Assembly: GCA_046729895.1 (NCBI GenBank)
Contig: JBKPHP010000215.1
Location: 1 to 9,730 of the forward strand
DNA: 9,730 nt
From: DASXBA01 sp046729895
Lineage (GTDB): Bacteria; Actinomycetota; Thermoleophilia; Solirubrobacterales; Thermoleophilaceae
Direction of reading: 5' to 3'
A program made the translations under genes and the position numbers. How positions within the stretch are numbered: position 1 is the first letter of the stretch; every line of letters starts with the position of its first letter. The notes beneath the pieces were generated by a model. It was not told where the DNA came from. It worked only from the letters and a program-made list of their open reading frames with translations, and did not search any database. Below are positions 1 to 5,635 of the stretch, in pieces.

Positions 1-686
1 CCCGGCTTCTCGGTTTTCGGCGCACGGCGGCCAAGGCGCGGGCGAGCGAGTTGCTGGAGGCATTCGGCCTCACCGAGGCTGCCGAACGCCCGGTAAAGCA
101 GTACTCCGGCGGCATGCGGCGGCGTCTCGACATCGCTGCGAGCATCGTCGTGACGCCCGAGCTGATGATCCTCGACGAGCCGACCACCGGGCTCGACCCA
201 CGCTCTCGCAACCAGGTGTGGGACATCATCCGCTCCCTGGCGGCCGCGGAGACGACCGTGCTGCTGTGCACGCAGTACCTCGACGAGGCAGACAAGCTCG
301 CGGACGGGATCGCGGTGATCGACAACGGCAAGGTGATCGCCGAGGGGACGCCGAGCCAGCTCAAGGCCTCGGTGGGCTCGGGTGCAATGCACGTCCGTCT
401 GCTCGACCCCGATCAGCGACCGGACGCCGAGCGTGTTCTCTCGCGCGCGCTCAACGCACCTGTGCACTTGGAGTCCGACCCGGCCGCGCTCTCGGCATCG
501 TGCCCGCCGGCCCCCGAGCGCGCCGCCGAGGCGATAGCCGAGCTGTCTCGCTCGGGTGTCGCGGTCGCCGACTTCTCCCTTGGCCAGCCGAGCCTCGATG
601 AGGTCTTCCTGTCGCTGACCGGCCGCTCGGCCGAGGAGGCGGCCGAGGCCGGCGGGCCCGACATGATCGAGCAGGAGGCCGCGTGA
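1..686 (+). CDS. DrrA-like ABC transporter ATP-binding protein, 5'-truncated by window edge
   Basis: ATPase subunit of an ABC-2 type exporter of the daunorubicin-resistance (DrrA) family, expected to power efflux of a hydrophobic drug or lipid through the permease encoded next. The frame is open from base 3 with no stop, so the TTG at 51 is not a real start: the upstream residues (RLLGFRRTAAKARASELLE) match the usual helical region. About 227 residues are visible. Seen: the ABC signature YSGGMRRRLD near 102-131, Walker B plus D-loop LMILDEPTTGLD near 162-197, and CTQYLDEAD, where Gln replaces the switch His, as I recall for DrrA proteins. The C-terminal extension ends in DFSLGQPSLDEVFLSLTG, a family hallmark. 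Walker A and the Q-loop lie outside the window. The stop overlaps the permease GTG (GTGA), indicating translational coupling. The substrate cannot be told from sequence. Confidence 0.93.
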   Translation, partial: RLLGFRRTAAKARASELLEAFGLTEAAERPVKQYSGGMRRRLDIAASIVVTPELMILDEPTTGLDPRSRNQVWDIIRSLAAAETTVLLCTQYLDEADKLADGIAVIDNGKVIAEGTPSQLKASVGSGAMHVRLLDPDQRPDAERVLSRALNAPVHLESDPAALSASCPPAPERAAEAIAELSRSGVAVADFSLGQPSLDEVFLSLTGRSAEEAAEAGGPDMIEQEAA

Positions 687-1532
687 GCACCCAGCAGACG
701 AGACGAACCGGGGCCGCACCAGCCGCCAGCGAAGCGGTTCAGACGGTTCTGTCTTCGTGCGAGCGCCCGCCGCCTGCGAGCGCGCTCTCGGCCTCGCTGA
801 CCTTTGGCTGGCGGGCGATGCTGAAGATCAAGCATGTCCCGGAGCAGCTGCTGGACGTGCTCGTGACGCCGGTGCTGTTCCTCCTGATGTTCACCTACCT
901 GTTCGGTGGCGCCATCTCCGGCTCGACGGATGAGTACCTCCAGTACATCCCTGCCCGGGATCCTGGTGCAGTCGGTCTTGTTCACCACCGTCTACTCCGG
1001 GGTCACCCTCAACACCGACGTCACCAAGGGGGTCATCGACCGCTTCCGCTCGCTGCCGGTCTGGCGGGCCGCGCCACTCCTGGGCGCCACGCTCGGCGAC
1101 AGCGCGCGCTACCTGATCGCCGGGACGGTGGTCGTCGTGCTGGGGTTCGTCATGGGCTACGAGGCGGGAGGCGGGGTCGCCGGCGTGCTCGCGGCCCTGC
1201 TGCTGATCGTCGTCTTCGCGTTCGGGCTGGCCTGGGTCTACACCACGGTCGGGCTGGTGATGCGCGCGCCCAACGCGGTCTTGAACGCCGGCTTCATGGC
1301 GCTCTTCCCGCTGCTCTTCCTCAGCAACATCTTCGTCGAGCCGACGACGCTGCCAGCGTGGCTCGAGGCGTTCGTCGACGTCAACCCCATCTCCCAGCTG
1401 GTGACCGCCGAGCGCGGTCTGATGGAGGGAACCGCATCGGCGGGTGACGTCGGCCTCGTGCTGGGCATCGCCGCGGCGCTGACCGCGGTGTTCGCGCCGC
1501 TGACGACGTACCTGTACCGGCGGAAGAACTGA
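683..1532 (+). pseudogene. DrrB-like ABC-2 permease, interrupted by a 1-nt frameshift
   Basis: Membrane subunit partnering the upstream ATPase, starting at the GTG that overlaps the ATPase stop. Frame 683-949 encodes 89 residues: a soluble N-terminus, the KIKHVPEQLLDVLVTPVLFL region typical of DrrB, and a first membrane helix ending at DEYLQYI. The expected continuation LPGILVQSVLFTTVYSGV lies one base downstream, from 951 to the TGA at 1530-1532. Skipping C950, in the CCC at 949-951, joins the halves into a 282-residue, roughly six-helix protein with the family segment TDVTKGVIDRFRSLPV, about the length of known DrrB proteins. Downstream helices include TVVVVLGFVMGY, LLLIVVFAFGLAW and MALFPLLFLSNIF. 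Read literally, the gene is broken and the exporter inactive. A sequencing error in the C run is at least as likely. The ATG at 906 would give a protein missing helix 1. Confidence 0.85.
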
Positions 1533-1542
1533 CGCGCAGGTC

Positions 1543-1812
1543 CTAAGCGGCGTATCGCTGCGCGCTGCGGGCCCGGGCCTTGGCCGCCTCGACCTCGCGG
1601 TCCTTCGGCGGTGCGGAGGTCACGAGCTCGCTCAGCAGTCGGCCGGAGGCTTCGGCTACGGCGTCGACGGCTCGCTCGAACGCCTCCGCGTTCGCCCGCG
1701 ACGGCTTGTGGTAGCCACTGATCTTCCGGACGTACTGGAGGGCCGCCGCGCGGACCTCCTCCTCGGTCGCTTCGGGCTCGAAGTTGTGAAGGGTGCGGAT
1801 GTTGCGGCACAT
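1543..1812 (-). CDS. DUF2277 family protein
   Basis: An 89-residue soluble protein recognised as DUF2277 from its opening MCRNIRTLHNFEPEATEEEV and the core ALQYVRKISGYHKPSRANAE, followed by the helical stretch AFERAVDAVAEASGRLLSEL. Known members are short, and the length here is normal. The function is unknown; the early Cys-Arg-Asn and the conserved helices suggest a small helical bundle, but no catalytic residues can be named. The ATG at 1812 is chosen because homologs begin with MCRNI and because the hexamer TAAGCT ends 7 nt upstream of it, predicting a leaderless transcript. The frame is open further upstream but would run through the divergent gene. The stop TAG lies 10 bp from the convergent permease stop. 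Confidence 0.9.
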   Translation of the reverse strand: MCRNIRTLHNFEPEATEEEVRAAALQYVRKISGYHKPSRANAEAFERAVDAVAEASGRLLSELVTSAPPKDREVEAAKARARSAQRYAA

Positions 1813-1819
1813 GGAGAGC

Positions 1820-1825
1820 AGCTTA
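1820..1825 (-). promoter_or_regulatory. -10 element TAAGCT for the DUF2277 gene
   Basis: TAAGCT on the minus strand is followed by 7 nt and then the ATG at 1812, so the predicted transcription start falls on or one base before the start codon. No convincing -35 was seen. The call rests on recurrence of the same arrangement at the other operon-leading genes. Confidence 0.5.
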
Positions 1826-1865
1826 GCCTCACCCCAGCCGGCGGTTTGCCACCGTCGAGCCGGGG

Positions 1866-1871
1866 CAGAAT
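1866..1871 (+). promoter_or_regulatory. -10 element CAGAAT for the 94-aa protein / PRC-barrel unit
   Basis: CAGAAT ends exactly 6 nt before the ATG at 1878, placing the predicted transcription start on the A of ATG. It keeps the key -11 A and -7 T but has C for the first T. TTGCCA at 1846-1851 resembles a -35, but the 14-nt spacer is short. Confidence 0.45.
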
Positions 1872-1877
1872 CCCGCC

Positions 1878-2162
1878 ATGGCCGACCGATACGCGGTGAC
1901 GATGCTGATGCTCCACCATGGGACGCCGCGGGACGAGCAGGCGCGCGAGCAGCTCGCGGCCGCGCTGCCAGACGCCGAGGTCGAGGAGCCCGACGATCTC
2001 GGGGTCTTCGACGTGGTGCTCGAAGTGGAGGACCTCGAGGAAGCGCTTCGGCGTGTCTGGAACGGGGTCGCTGCCTCGGGCACCGATGACCACGTCGTCT
2101 TTCTCGAGCATCCCGAGCTGCCCGAGCATTGGCGTCCCCGAAGCGGCCGCCCACGAGGCTGA
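1878..2162 (+). CDS. Uncharacterised small acidic protein (94 aa)
   Basis: I do not recognise a named family. The predicted protein is small, soluble and acidic, with no signal peptide or membrane helix. It opens MADRYAVTMLMLHHGTP, followed by a charged helix (DEQAREQLAAALPDAEV), a beta-like stretch VFDVVLEVEDLEEALRRV and the segment DDHVVFLEHPELPEHWRP. The alternating beta and alpha elements suggest a compact ferredoxin-like or similar fold, which is a guess. It is believed real because its GC-rich codon pattern is coherent, a -10-like hexamer sits 6 nt before the ATG, and its TGA overlaps the ATG of the PRC-barrel gene (TGATG). That overlap implies co-translation and perhaps a shared role with the PRC-barrel protein. 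Confidence 0.75.
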   Translation: MADRYAVTMLMLHHGTPRDEQAREQLAAALPDAEVEEPDDLGVFDVVLEVEDLEEALRRVWNGVAASGTDDHVVFLEHPELPEHWRPRSGRPRG

Positions 2163-2518
2163 TGCTGGTGGACGATCTCGGCCCGCCAATCGCGTACGTC
2201 GCCCTCGAGGAAGGCACTCCTGTGTACGACAGGGAAGGGGGGCGGATCGGCGTGGTCGAGCACATCCTGGGCGACCTGACGGCCGACGTCTTCGACGGCG
2301 TGATGGTCCACACCAAGTCGCTGCCCGGCAAGCACCTGTTCGCCGACGTCGACCAGATCGCGGAGCTCCGCGAGCGCGGCGTGGTGCTCTCGGTCGACCG
2401 TGATCAGCTGCAGGAGCCCAGTGAGAGGCCCGACCGCAGGCACGCGCCCGAGACGGTCGAGCGCCCCCTCGAGGCGCGACTCCGCCGCGCCTGGGACTGG
2501 ATCCGCAGGCGGCGCTGA
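2162..2518 (+). CDS. PRC-barrel domain protein (118 aa)
   Basis: A small soluble protein with an N-terminal PRC-barrel-like beta domain at about residues 15-82, seen in GTPVYDREGGRIGVVEHIL (residues 18-36) and the later strands FDGVMVHTK and GVVLSVDRDQL. PRC-barrels occur in RimM and photosynthetic reaction centre H subunits, and as stand-alone proteins of unclear role that often bind partner proteins or RNA. The C-terminal 35 residues are charged, ending in an Arg-rich helix (LEARLRRAWDWIRRRR) that could contact nucleic acid or membrane; this is inference. The ATG at 2162 is preferred because it overlaps the preceding stop as TGATG. An in-frame TTG at 2129 would add 11 residues inside the upstream gene. 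The stop is only 2 bp from the convergent cupin stop. Confidence 0.82.
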   Translation: MLVDDLGPPIAYVALEEGTPVYDREGGRIGVVEHILGDLTADVFDGVMVHTKSLPGKHLFADVDQIAELRERGVVLSVDRDQLQEPSERPDRRHAPETVERPLEARLRRAWDWIRRRR

Positions 2519-2520
2519 GG

Positions 2521-2862
2521 TCAGTCGAGGTCGGTCTGCACGAGCTCGCCGTTCTGGTGGATGGTCACCATGCGTAGGAGCTCGTCACCGCTGTTCACGA
2601 AGCGGTGCGGCGTGTCCGCTGGGACGACGACGATGTGGCCGCCCGTGACGAGCGCCTCTTCGTCGCCGGCCGTGAATGTGGCCTCGCCCTCCTGCACGAC
2701 GAAGACCTCCGGGTAGGGATGCTTGTGCAGTCGCGGTCCGCGCCCTGGGGGCGTGGCGACCACGAAGCACGAGACCTCGACGTCGTCGGCGTGCCGGCGG
2801 CCTTCGAACAGCGAAGCGGTCGGGCTCGAGCGCAGGTCGGCGATGGGTAGAACGAGGGTCAC
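2521..2862 (-). CDS. Small cupin-domain protein (113 aa)
   Basis: A single-domain cupin (double-stranded beta-helix). Cupin motif 1 is visible as GPRLHKHPYPEVFVVQEG, giving candidate metal ligands His46, His48 and Glu52. Motif 2 supplies His86 in PADTPHRFVNSG. With all four ligands present it probably binds Fe, Mn or another divalent metal. Proteins of this size act as sugar or auxin-like binding proteins, dioxygenases or isomerases, and nothing here fixes the substrate. The start is the GTG at 2862, since no ATG lies nearby and TAGGTT ends 6 nt upstream. The gene diverges from the HIRAN gene across 23 bp and converges on the PRC-barrel gene. It appears monocistronic. Confidence 0.9.
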   Translation of the reverse strand: MTLVLPIADLRSSPTASLFEGRRHADDVEVSCFVVATPPGRGPRLHKHPYPEVFVVQEGEATFTAGDEEALVTGGHIVVVPADTPHRFVNSGDELLRMVTIHQNGELVQTDLD

Positions 2863-2868
2863 GGCGTG

Positions 2869-2874
2869 AACCTA
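2869..2874 (-). promoter_or_regulatory. -10 element TAGGTT for the cupin gene
   Basis: TAGGTT on the minus strand lies 6 nt before the GTG at 2862, predicting a transcription start on the G of GTG. It shares two base pairs with the plus-strand -10 of the divergent HIRAN gene. Confidence 0.55.
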
Positions 2875-2878
2875 CATT
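2873..2878 (+). promoter_or_regulatory. -10 element TACATT for the HIRAN gene
   Basis: TACATT ends 7 nt before the GTG at 2886, with a predicted start at about 2885. It overlaps the opposite-strand TAGGTT by two bases, so a single unwound region could serve both directions. Confidence 0.55.
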
Positions 2879-2885
2879 GGTGGGC

Positions 2886-3359
2886 GTGGTCGTCGACGTC
2901 AGCTACGAGGAGCGGTACTGGTATCCGGAGCTCGGAGGAGTCGTCTGGCTGGTGGGATATCAGCTCGTCGATCCGCAGTCGGGCAGCTACCTGGCGCGCG
3001 ATGCGCCGGTGCTCGGCGGGCGGGGATTGCGCGTCACCGGCGTGGCGGGCGCGGCGCAGCACCATGCCGAAGCGCTTCAGTCCGACGCCGTCGCGCCCGG
3101 CAAGGATCTGATCCTGCGGCGCGACCCGGACAACCCTCACGACCCCAACGCCATCGCCGTAGACCCCGCGCACGGCGGCGAGCAGGTCGGCTGGGTGCCG
3201 CGAGCGGTTGCCGCCGAGCTCGCCCCGGAGCTCGACGCGCGCAAGCCGTGGTCGGCCGTCGTGCTCCGGGAGCAGCGCGCCTCGCCGCGCGACCCACGCA
3301 AGGGACTGACCATGCTCCTGGCCGCCGCGTCCTCGATCGAGCTTCGTGTGCGCGGATAG
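2886..3359 (+). CDS. Stand-alone HIRAN-domain protein (157 aa)
   Basis: Residues about 48-130 match the HIRAN domain: LRVTGVAG at the start, then GKDLILRRDPDNPHDPNAIA (residues 72-91) with its hallmark P-x-N-x-x-D-x-N-A-I run, then VGWVPRAVAAELAPEL. HIRAN domains bind DNA ends, notably 3'-hydroxyl single-strand ends in HLTF and Rad5-type helicases. In bacteria they also occur alone or near nuclease and mobile-element genes. No helicase or nuclease is fused here. The N-terminal 45 residues, rich in Tyr and Trp (YEERYWYPELGG), are of unknown function. GTG 2886 is chosen over TTG 2877 and GTG 2880 because TACATT predicts transcription starting at about 2885. A DNA-end binding or repair accessory role is inferred from the family only. 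Confidence 0.82.
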   Translation: MVVDVSYEERYWYPELGGVVWLVGYQLVDPQSGSYLARDAPVLGGRGLRVTGVAGAAQHHAEALQSDAVAPGKDLILRRDPDNPHDPNAIAVDPAHGGEQVGWVPRAVAAELAPELDARKPWSAVVLREQRASPRDPRKGLTMLLAAASSIELRVRG

Positions 3360-3415
3360 GCAAATGTGGGCCCGGTGAGCGGCGCCTGGACCCCGACGAA
3401 GATGAGTAGCTGGGT

Positions 3416-3421
3416 TAGTTT
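3416..3421 (+). promoter_or_regulatory. -10 element TAGTTT for the class III ADH / rhodanese-CBS unit
   Basis: TAGTTT ends 9 nt before the ATG at 3431, with a predicted start near A3428. The in-frame GTG at 3422 would then lie upstream of the transcript, which supports ATG 3431 as the start codon. No clear -35 was seen. Confidence 0.5.
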
Positions 3422-3430
3422 GTGACCACG

Positions 3431-4537
3431 ATGAAGGTTCGCGCCGCCGTCCTCGAGGAGTTCGGCGCCCCCCTCGCCGTCCAAGAGCTCGAGCTCGAGG
3501 AGCCGCGGGCCGGCGAGGTGCTCGTCCGGCTCGAGGCGTCCGGGGTCTGCCACACGGACATGTACACGGCCTCCGGCGCGGATCCGTCGGGCTACAAGCC
3601 CGCCGTGCTCGGGCACGAGGGTGGCGGCGTGGTCGAGAAGGTCGGCGGGGACGTCGGGCTCGTCCGGCCGGGCGATCACGTCGTGACCCTGTTCTCGCCG
3701 CAGTGCGGCGAGTGCATCCACTGCCGGAGCCCGAAGACGAACCTCTGCCTGACGATCCGCGAAGAGCAGAACAAGGGCCACCTGTCTGACGGCACGACGC
3801 GCTTCTCCCGGAACGGCGAGCCGATCCGCCATTTCATGGGGACCTCGACCTTCTCCGAGTACACCGTGATGTCGGAGATCGCCCTCGCGAAGGTCGACCC
3901 GGAGGCGCCGCTCGACCGGGCGTGCTTGTTCGCCTGCGGGCTGTCCACCGGACTGGGCGCCGCCATCAACACCGCCAAGGTGGAGGCCGGGTCCACCTGC
4001 GCCGTGTTCGGCGCCGGCATGGTGGGCCTCGGCGCGGTAGCCGGCTGCCGGCTGCTTGGCGCGGAGCGGATCTTCGCCGTTGACCTCTCGGAGGATCGCC
4101 TGGAGCTGGCCAGGGGACAGGGCGCCACCGACACGCTCATCGGCGGCCCGGACGCCGTCGAGCAGATCCTCGAGCTGACCGGCGGCTTCGGCCCCGACTA
4201 CACCTTCGAGGCCACGGGGAACGTCCAGGTAATGGGGCAGGCGGTCGAGGCCGCCCGCATGGGCTGGGGGCTGTGCACCGTCGCCGGCGTGGCGGGGAAG
4301 GGCGAGACGCTCGACGTCGTTCCGCGCTTGCTCATCACCGGTCGCCGGGTGGCGGGCTCTTCCTTCGGCGGGGTGAAGGGGCGCGACCAGGTGCCGGAGT
4401 TCGTGCGTCTGTACCTGCAGGGGAAGATCGATGTGGATCCGTTCGTCTCCCACCACCTGCGGCTCGACGAGGTCAACCGGGGCTTCGAGCTGATGAAGGC
4501 GCAGGACGGGATCCGCAGCGTGATCGGGTTCTCGTGA
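3431..4537 (+). CDS. frmA: Class III zinc alcohol dehydrogenase (FrmA-like, thiol-dependent formaldehyde dehydrogenase)
   Basis: A cytosolic zinc-dependent MDR enzyme of the class III ADH family, which oxidises S-hydroxymethyl-thiol adducts of formaldehyde (glutathione in most bacteria) with NAD. Numbered from ATG 3431 (368 aa), the catalytic zinc ligands are Cys40, His62-Glu63 (GHEGGG) and Cys169 (FACGLSTG). The structural zinc site is Cys92, Cys95, Cys98 and Cys106 in CGECIHCRSPKTNLC. Class III marks are HLSDGTTRFSRNG, whose Arg appears to match Arg115 of the human enzyme, then MGTSTFSEYTV and SSFGGVKGRDQ. The nucleotide fold is seen in AVFGAGMVGLGA with Asp218 after the second strand, favouring NAD. 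A GTG at 3422 would add three residues. The stop overlaps the rhodanese-CBS GTG (GTGA). The true cosubstrate thiol and physiological substrate are unknown, because many actinobacteria lack glutathione. Confidence 0.9.
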   Translation: MKVRAAVLEEFGAPLAVQELELEEPRAGEVLVRLEASGVCHTDMYTASGADPSGYKPAVLGHEGGGVVEKVGGDVGLVRPGDHVVTLFSPQCGECIHCRSPKTNLCLTIREEQNKGHLSDGTTRFSRNGEPIRHFMGTSTFSEYTVMSEIALAKVDPEAPLDRACLFACGLSTGLGAAINTAKVEAGSTCAVFGAGMVGLGAVAGCRLLGAERIFAVDLSEDRLELARGQGATDTLIGGPDAVEQILELTGGFGPDYTFEATGNVQVMGQAVEAARMGWGLCTVAGVAGKGETLDVVPRLLITGRRVAGSSFGGVKGRDQVPEFVRLYLQGKIDVDPFVSHHLRLDEVNRGFELMKAQDGIRSVIGFS

Positions 4538-5211
4538 GCGAGGCAATCGGAATCGAGCGCCTCCGGGCGCTGCTGGACGAGGGGGCCCAGCTCGTGGAGG
4601 TGCTTCCACGGCGCGAGTTCGAGGAGGAGCACCTGCCGGGCGCGATCAACCTCCCCCTCAAGGAGATGAACGCAAGCTCGGCGGAGGCGCTCGACCGCGG
4701 CCGCGCGGTGGTCGTCTACTGCTGGGACGGCCTCTGAGACCTGAGCCCACGAGCCGCGTGCCGGCTCGAGACGCTCGGGTTCGCGGACGTCTACGACTAC
4801 GTCCTGGGCAAGATGGACTGGCTCGCGCGCGCCCTGCCGACGGAGGGGACGGAGGCGGGACGCCCGCGGGTGAAGGCCGCGCTGCGCGACGACGTCGTCA
4901 CCTGTCGCCTCGACGAGAAGGTTGGCCAGGTGTTGTCCCGGATCGCGGAGTCGCCCTACGGGTTCGCGCTGGCGGTGTCGCCCAATGGGGTGCTGCTGGC
5001 CCGGCTCCGGCGGTCCCGATGTGAGGGCAAGGAAGCCGCGCGGGTGGAGGAGGTCATGGAGGAGGGCCCCTCCACAGTTCGGCCGGATACGGAGGCCGGG
5101 GGGCTTGTCGAGCGGCTTCGTGACCGGGATCTGCAGACTGCGGTGGTCACTACGCCCGAGGGACGGCTCATGGGCGTCGTGCGGCGCTCCGACCTCGAGG
5201 GTCTGTCCTAG
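4534..5211 (+). CDS. Rhodanese-CBS fusion protein with an in-frame TGA (candidate selenocysteine, or nonsense mutation)
   Basis: Read through the TGA at 4735-4737, this frame encodes 225 residues. Residues 1-105 form a rhodanese-like domain with LVEVLPRREFEEEHLPGAIN and the active-loop strand RAVVVYC (Cys63); residues 110-225 look like a pair of CBS motifs (DDVVTCRLDEKVGQVL; EEVMEEGPSTVRPDTEAGG). The TGA is codon 68, followed in the same frame by DLSPRAACRLETLGFADVYD. In relatives I recall, this position is Cys (CD[LM]SPRAA), so the TGA replaces a cysteine five residues after Cys63. Reading continues in one frame on both sides, so no indel is needed. Either selenocysteine is inserted, or a TGC-to-TGA change (real or sequencing) splits the gene into a 67-residue fragment and a CBS piece that could restart at ATG 4813. 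Rhodaneses carry sulfane sulfur on cysteine; CBS pairs sense adenine nucleotides. It is coupled to the class III ADH by GTGA. Confidence 0.7.
4743..4767 (+). other. Hairpin directly downstream of the in-frame TGA (possible bacterial SECIS)
   Basis: GAGCC at 4743-4747 pairs with GGCTC at 4763-4767, and CACG at 4748-4751 pairs with CGTG at 4757-4760. A two-base bulge (4761-4762) and a five-base loop AGCCG (4752-4756) complete it. The stem starts 5 nt after the TGA and the loop 14 nt after it, a little closer than is usual for bacterial SECIS elements. The second loop base is G, as bacterial SECIS loops generally require near the loop start. GC-rich DNA forms such hairpins often, so this is suggestive only. 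Confidence 0.35.
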
Positions 5212-5223
5212 CTCGGGTCCGGG

Positions 5224-5229
5224 TACCTT
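5224..5229 (+). promoter_or_regulatory. -10 element TACCTT for the small membrane protein
   Basis: TACCTT ends exactly 6 nt before the ATG at 5236, placing the predicted transcription start on the A of ATG. It lies in the 24-bp gap after the rhodanese-CBS stop, so the next gene can be transcribed on its own. Confidence 0.5.
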
Positions 5230-5235
5230 CCTCCC

Positions 5236-5559
5236 ATGATCGCGGTGCGGTATGGGCTTCCGGTGCTGCTGTTGCTCGCCGGGGTCGTGTTCCTCTTCGT
5301 CGGGCCCTCGGGCGCACGGGTTGAGGCCTGGGCCATGTTCACGGGCGCCGGCCTCGCCGTGTTGCTGCTGAACGTGCTCTACCGGGTCGGGGTGAGCGGG
5401 GACGTCGAGCGGGTGCGGGAGGACGAGGCGCGGGGCCACTTCGAGGAGACCGGCGAGTGGCCGGAGGAGGAAGAACGCCCGGCCGGCCGCAAGTGGAGGC
5501 TTCCCGAGGGCATCGCCACGCCCGAGTCCGAGGCGGCCGAGCGAGAGCGGCAGCGCTAG
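5236..5559 (+). CDS. Small two-helix membrane protein (107 aa), unknown function
   Basis: There are two predicted membrane helices at residues about 6-23 (YGLPVLLLLAGVVFLFVG) and 31-52 (AWAMFTGAGLAVLLLNVLYRV), with a short loop between them. A charged, Glu-rich tail of about 55 residues follows, probably cytoplasmic. The tail includes EDEARGHFEETGEWPEEEE, a pattern I associate with small uncharacterised membrane proteins of Thermoleophilia, though I cannot name a family. The ATG at 5236 is supported by TACCTT 6 nt upstream and by the hydrophobic N-terminus starting immediately. There is no signal peptidase site or catalytic motif. It follows the rhodanese-CBS gene by 24 bp but seems to have its own promoter. 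Confidence 0.75.
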   Translation: MIAVRYGLPVLLLLAGVVFLFVGPSGARVEAWAMFTGAGLAVLLLNVLYRVGVSGDVERVREDEARGHFEETGEWPEEEERPAGRKWRLPEGIATPESEAAERERQR

Positions 5560-5584
5560 ACGAGCTCGAGCCGCCTGGAGCTCG

Positions 5585-5632
5585 CAGCTGGGGCGGGCCA
5601 GGACCTGCCCGCGCCGGCCCGCTTGGCAGCTG
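5585..5632 (+). terminator. Nested inverted repeat between convergent genes, possible bidirectional terminator
   Basis: Between the two convergent stops, GCGGGCC at 5593-5599 faces GGCCCGC at 5616-5622. The flanking CAGCTG copies at 5585-5590 and 5627-5632 can pair as an outer stem. An alternative tighter hairpin pairs GGGCGGG (5591-5597) with CCTGCCC (5604-5610) through one G-T pair and a six-base loop. There is no T tract on either side, so it is not a canonical intrinsic terminator. It could slow both polymerases, or be chance in GC-rich DNA. Confidence 0.3.
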
Positions 5633-5635
5633 GCC

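Noticed and set aside
51..53. TTG 51 as the start of the ABC ATPase
   Set aside because: The same frame is open and homologous upstream to base 3, and the Walker A motif is missing, so the gene simply enters from outside the window.
947..953. Programmed +1 frameshift in the permease
   Set aside because: The zero-frame codons are ATC CCT, with no rare codon, stop or recognised slippery arrangement at the shift point, so a simple one-base insertion is more economical.
906..1532. ATG 906 as the true start of the permease
   Set aside because: Its first 15 residues (MAPSPARRMSTSSTS) are the wrong-frame reading of the first helix and loop; the real N-terminus is in frame 683-949.
3422..3424. GTG 3422 as the start of the class III ADH
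   Set aside because: It lies directly against the predicted -10 element, upstream of the expected transcript start; ATG 3431 gives the usual family N-terminus. Not fully excluded.
3137..4609. Open 490-codon frame antisense to the class III ADH gene
   Set aside because: It is a shadow of GC-rich codon bias: it runs opposite a clearly conserved enzyme, its translation is low-complexity Arg/Ala/Gly/His-rich, and it matches no family.
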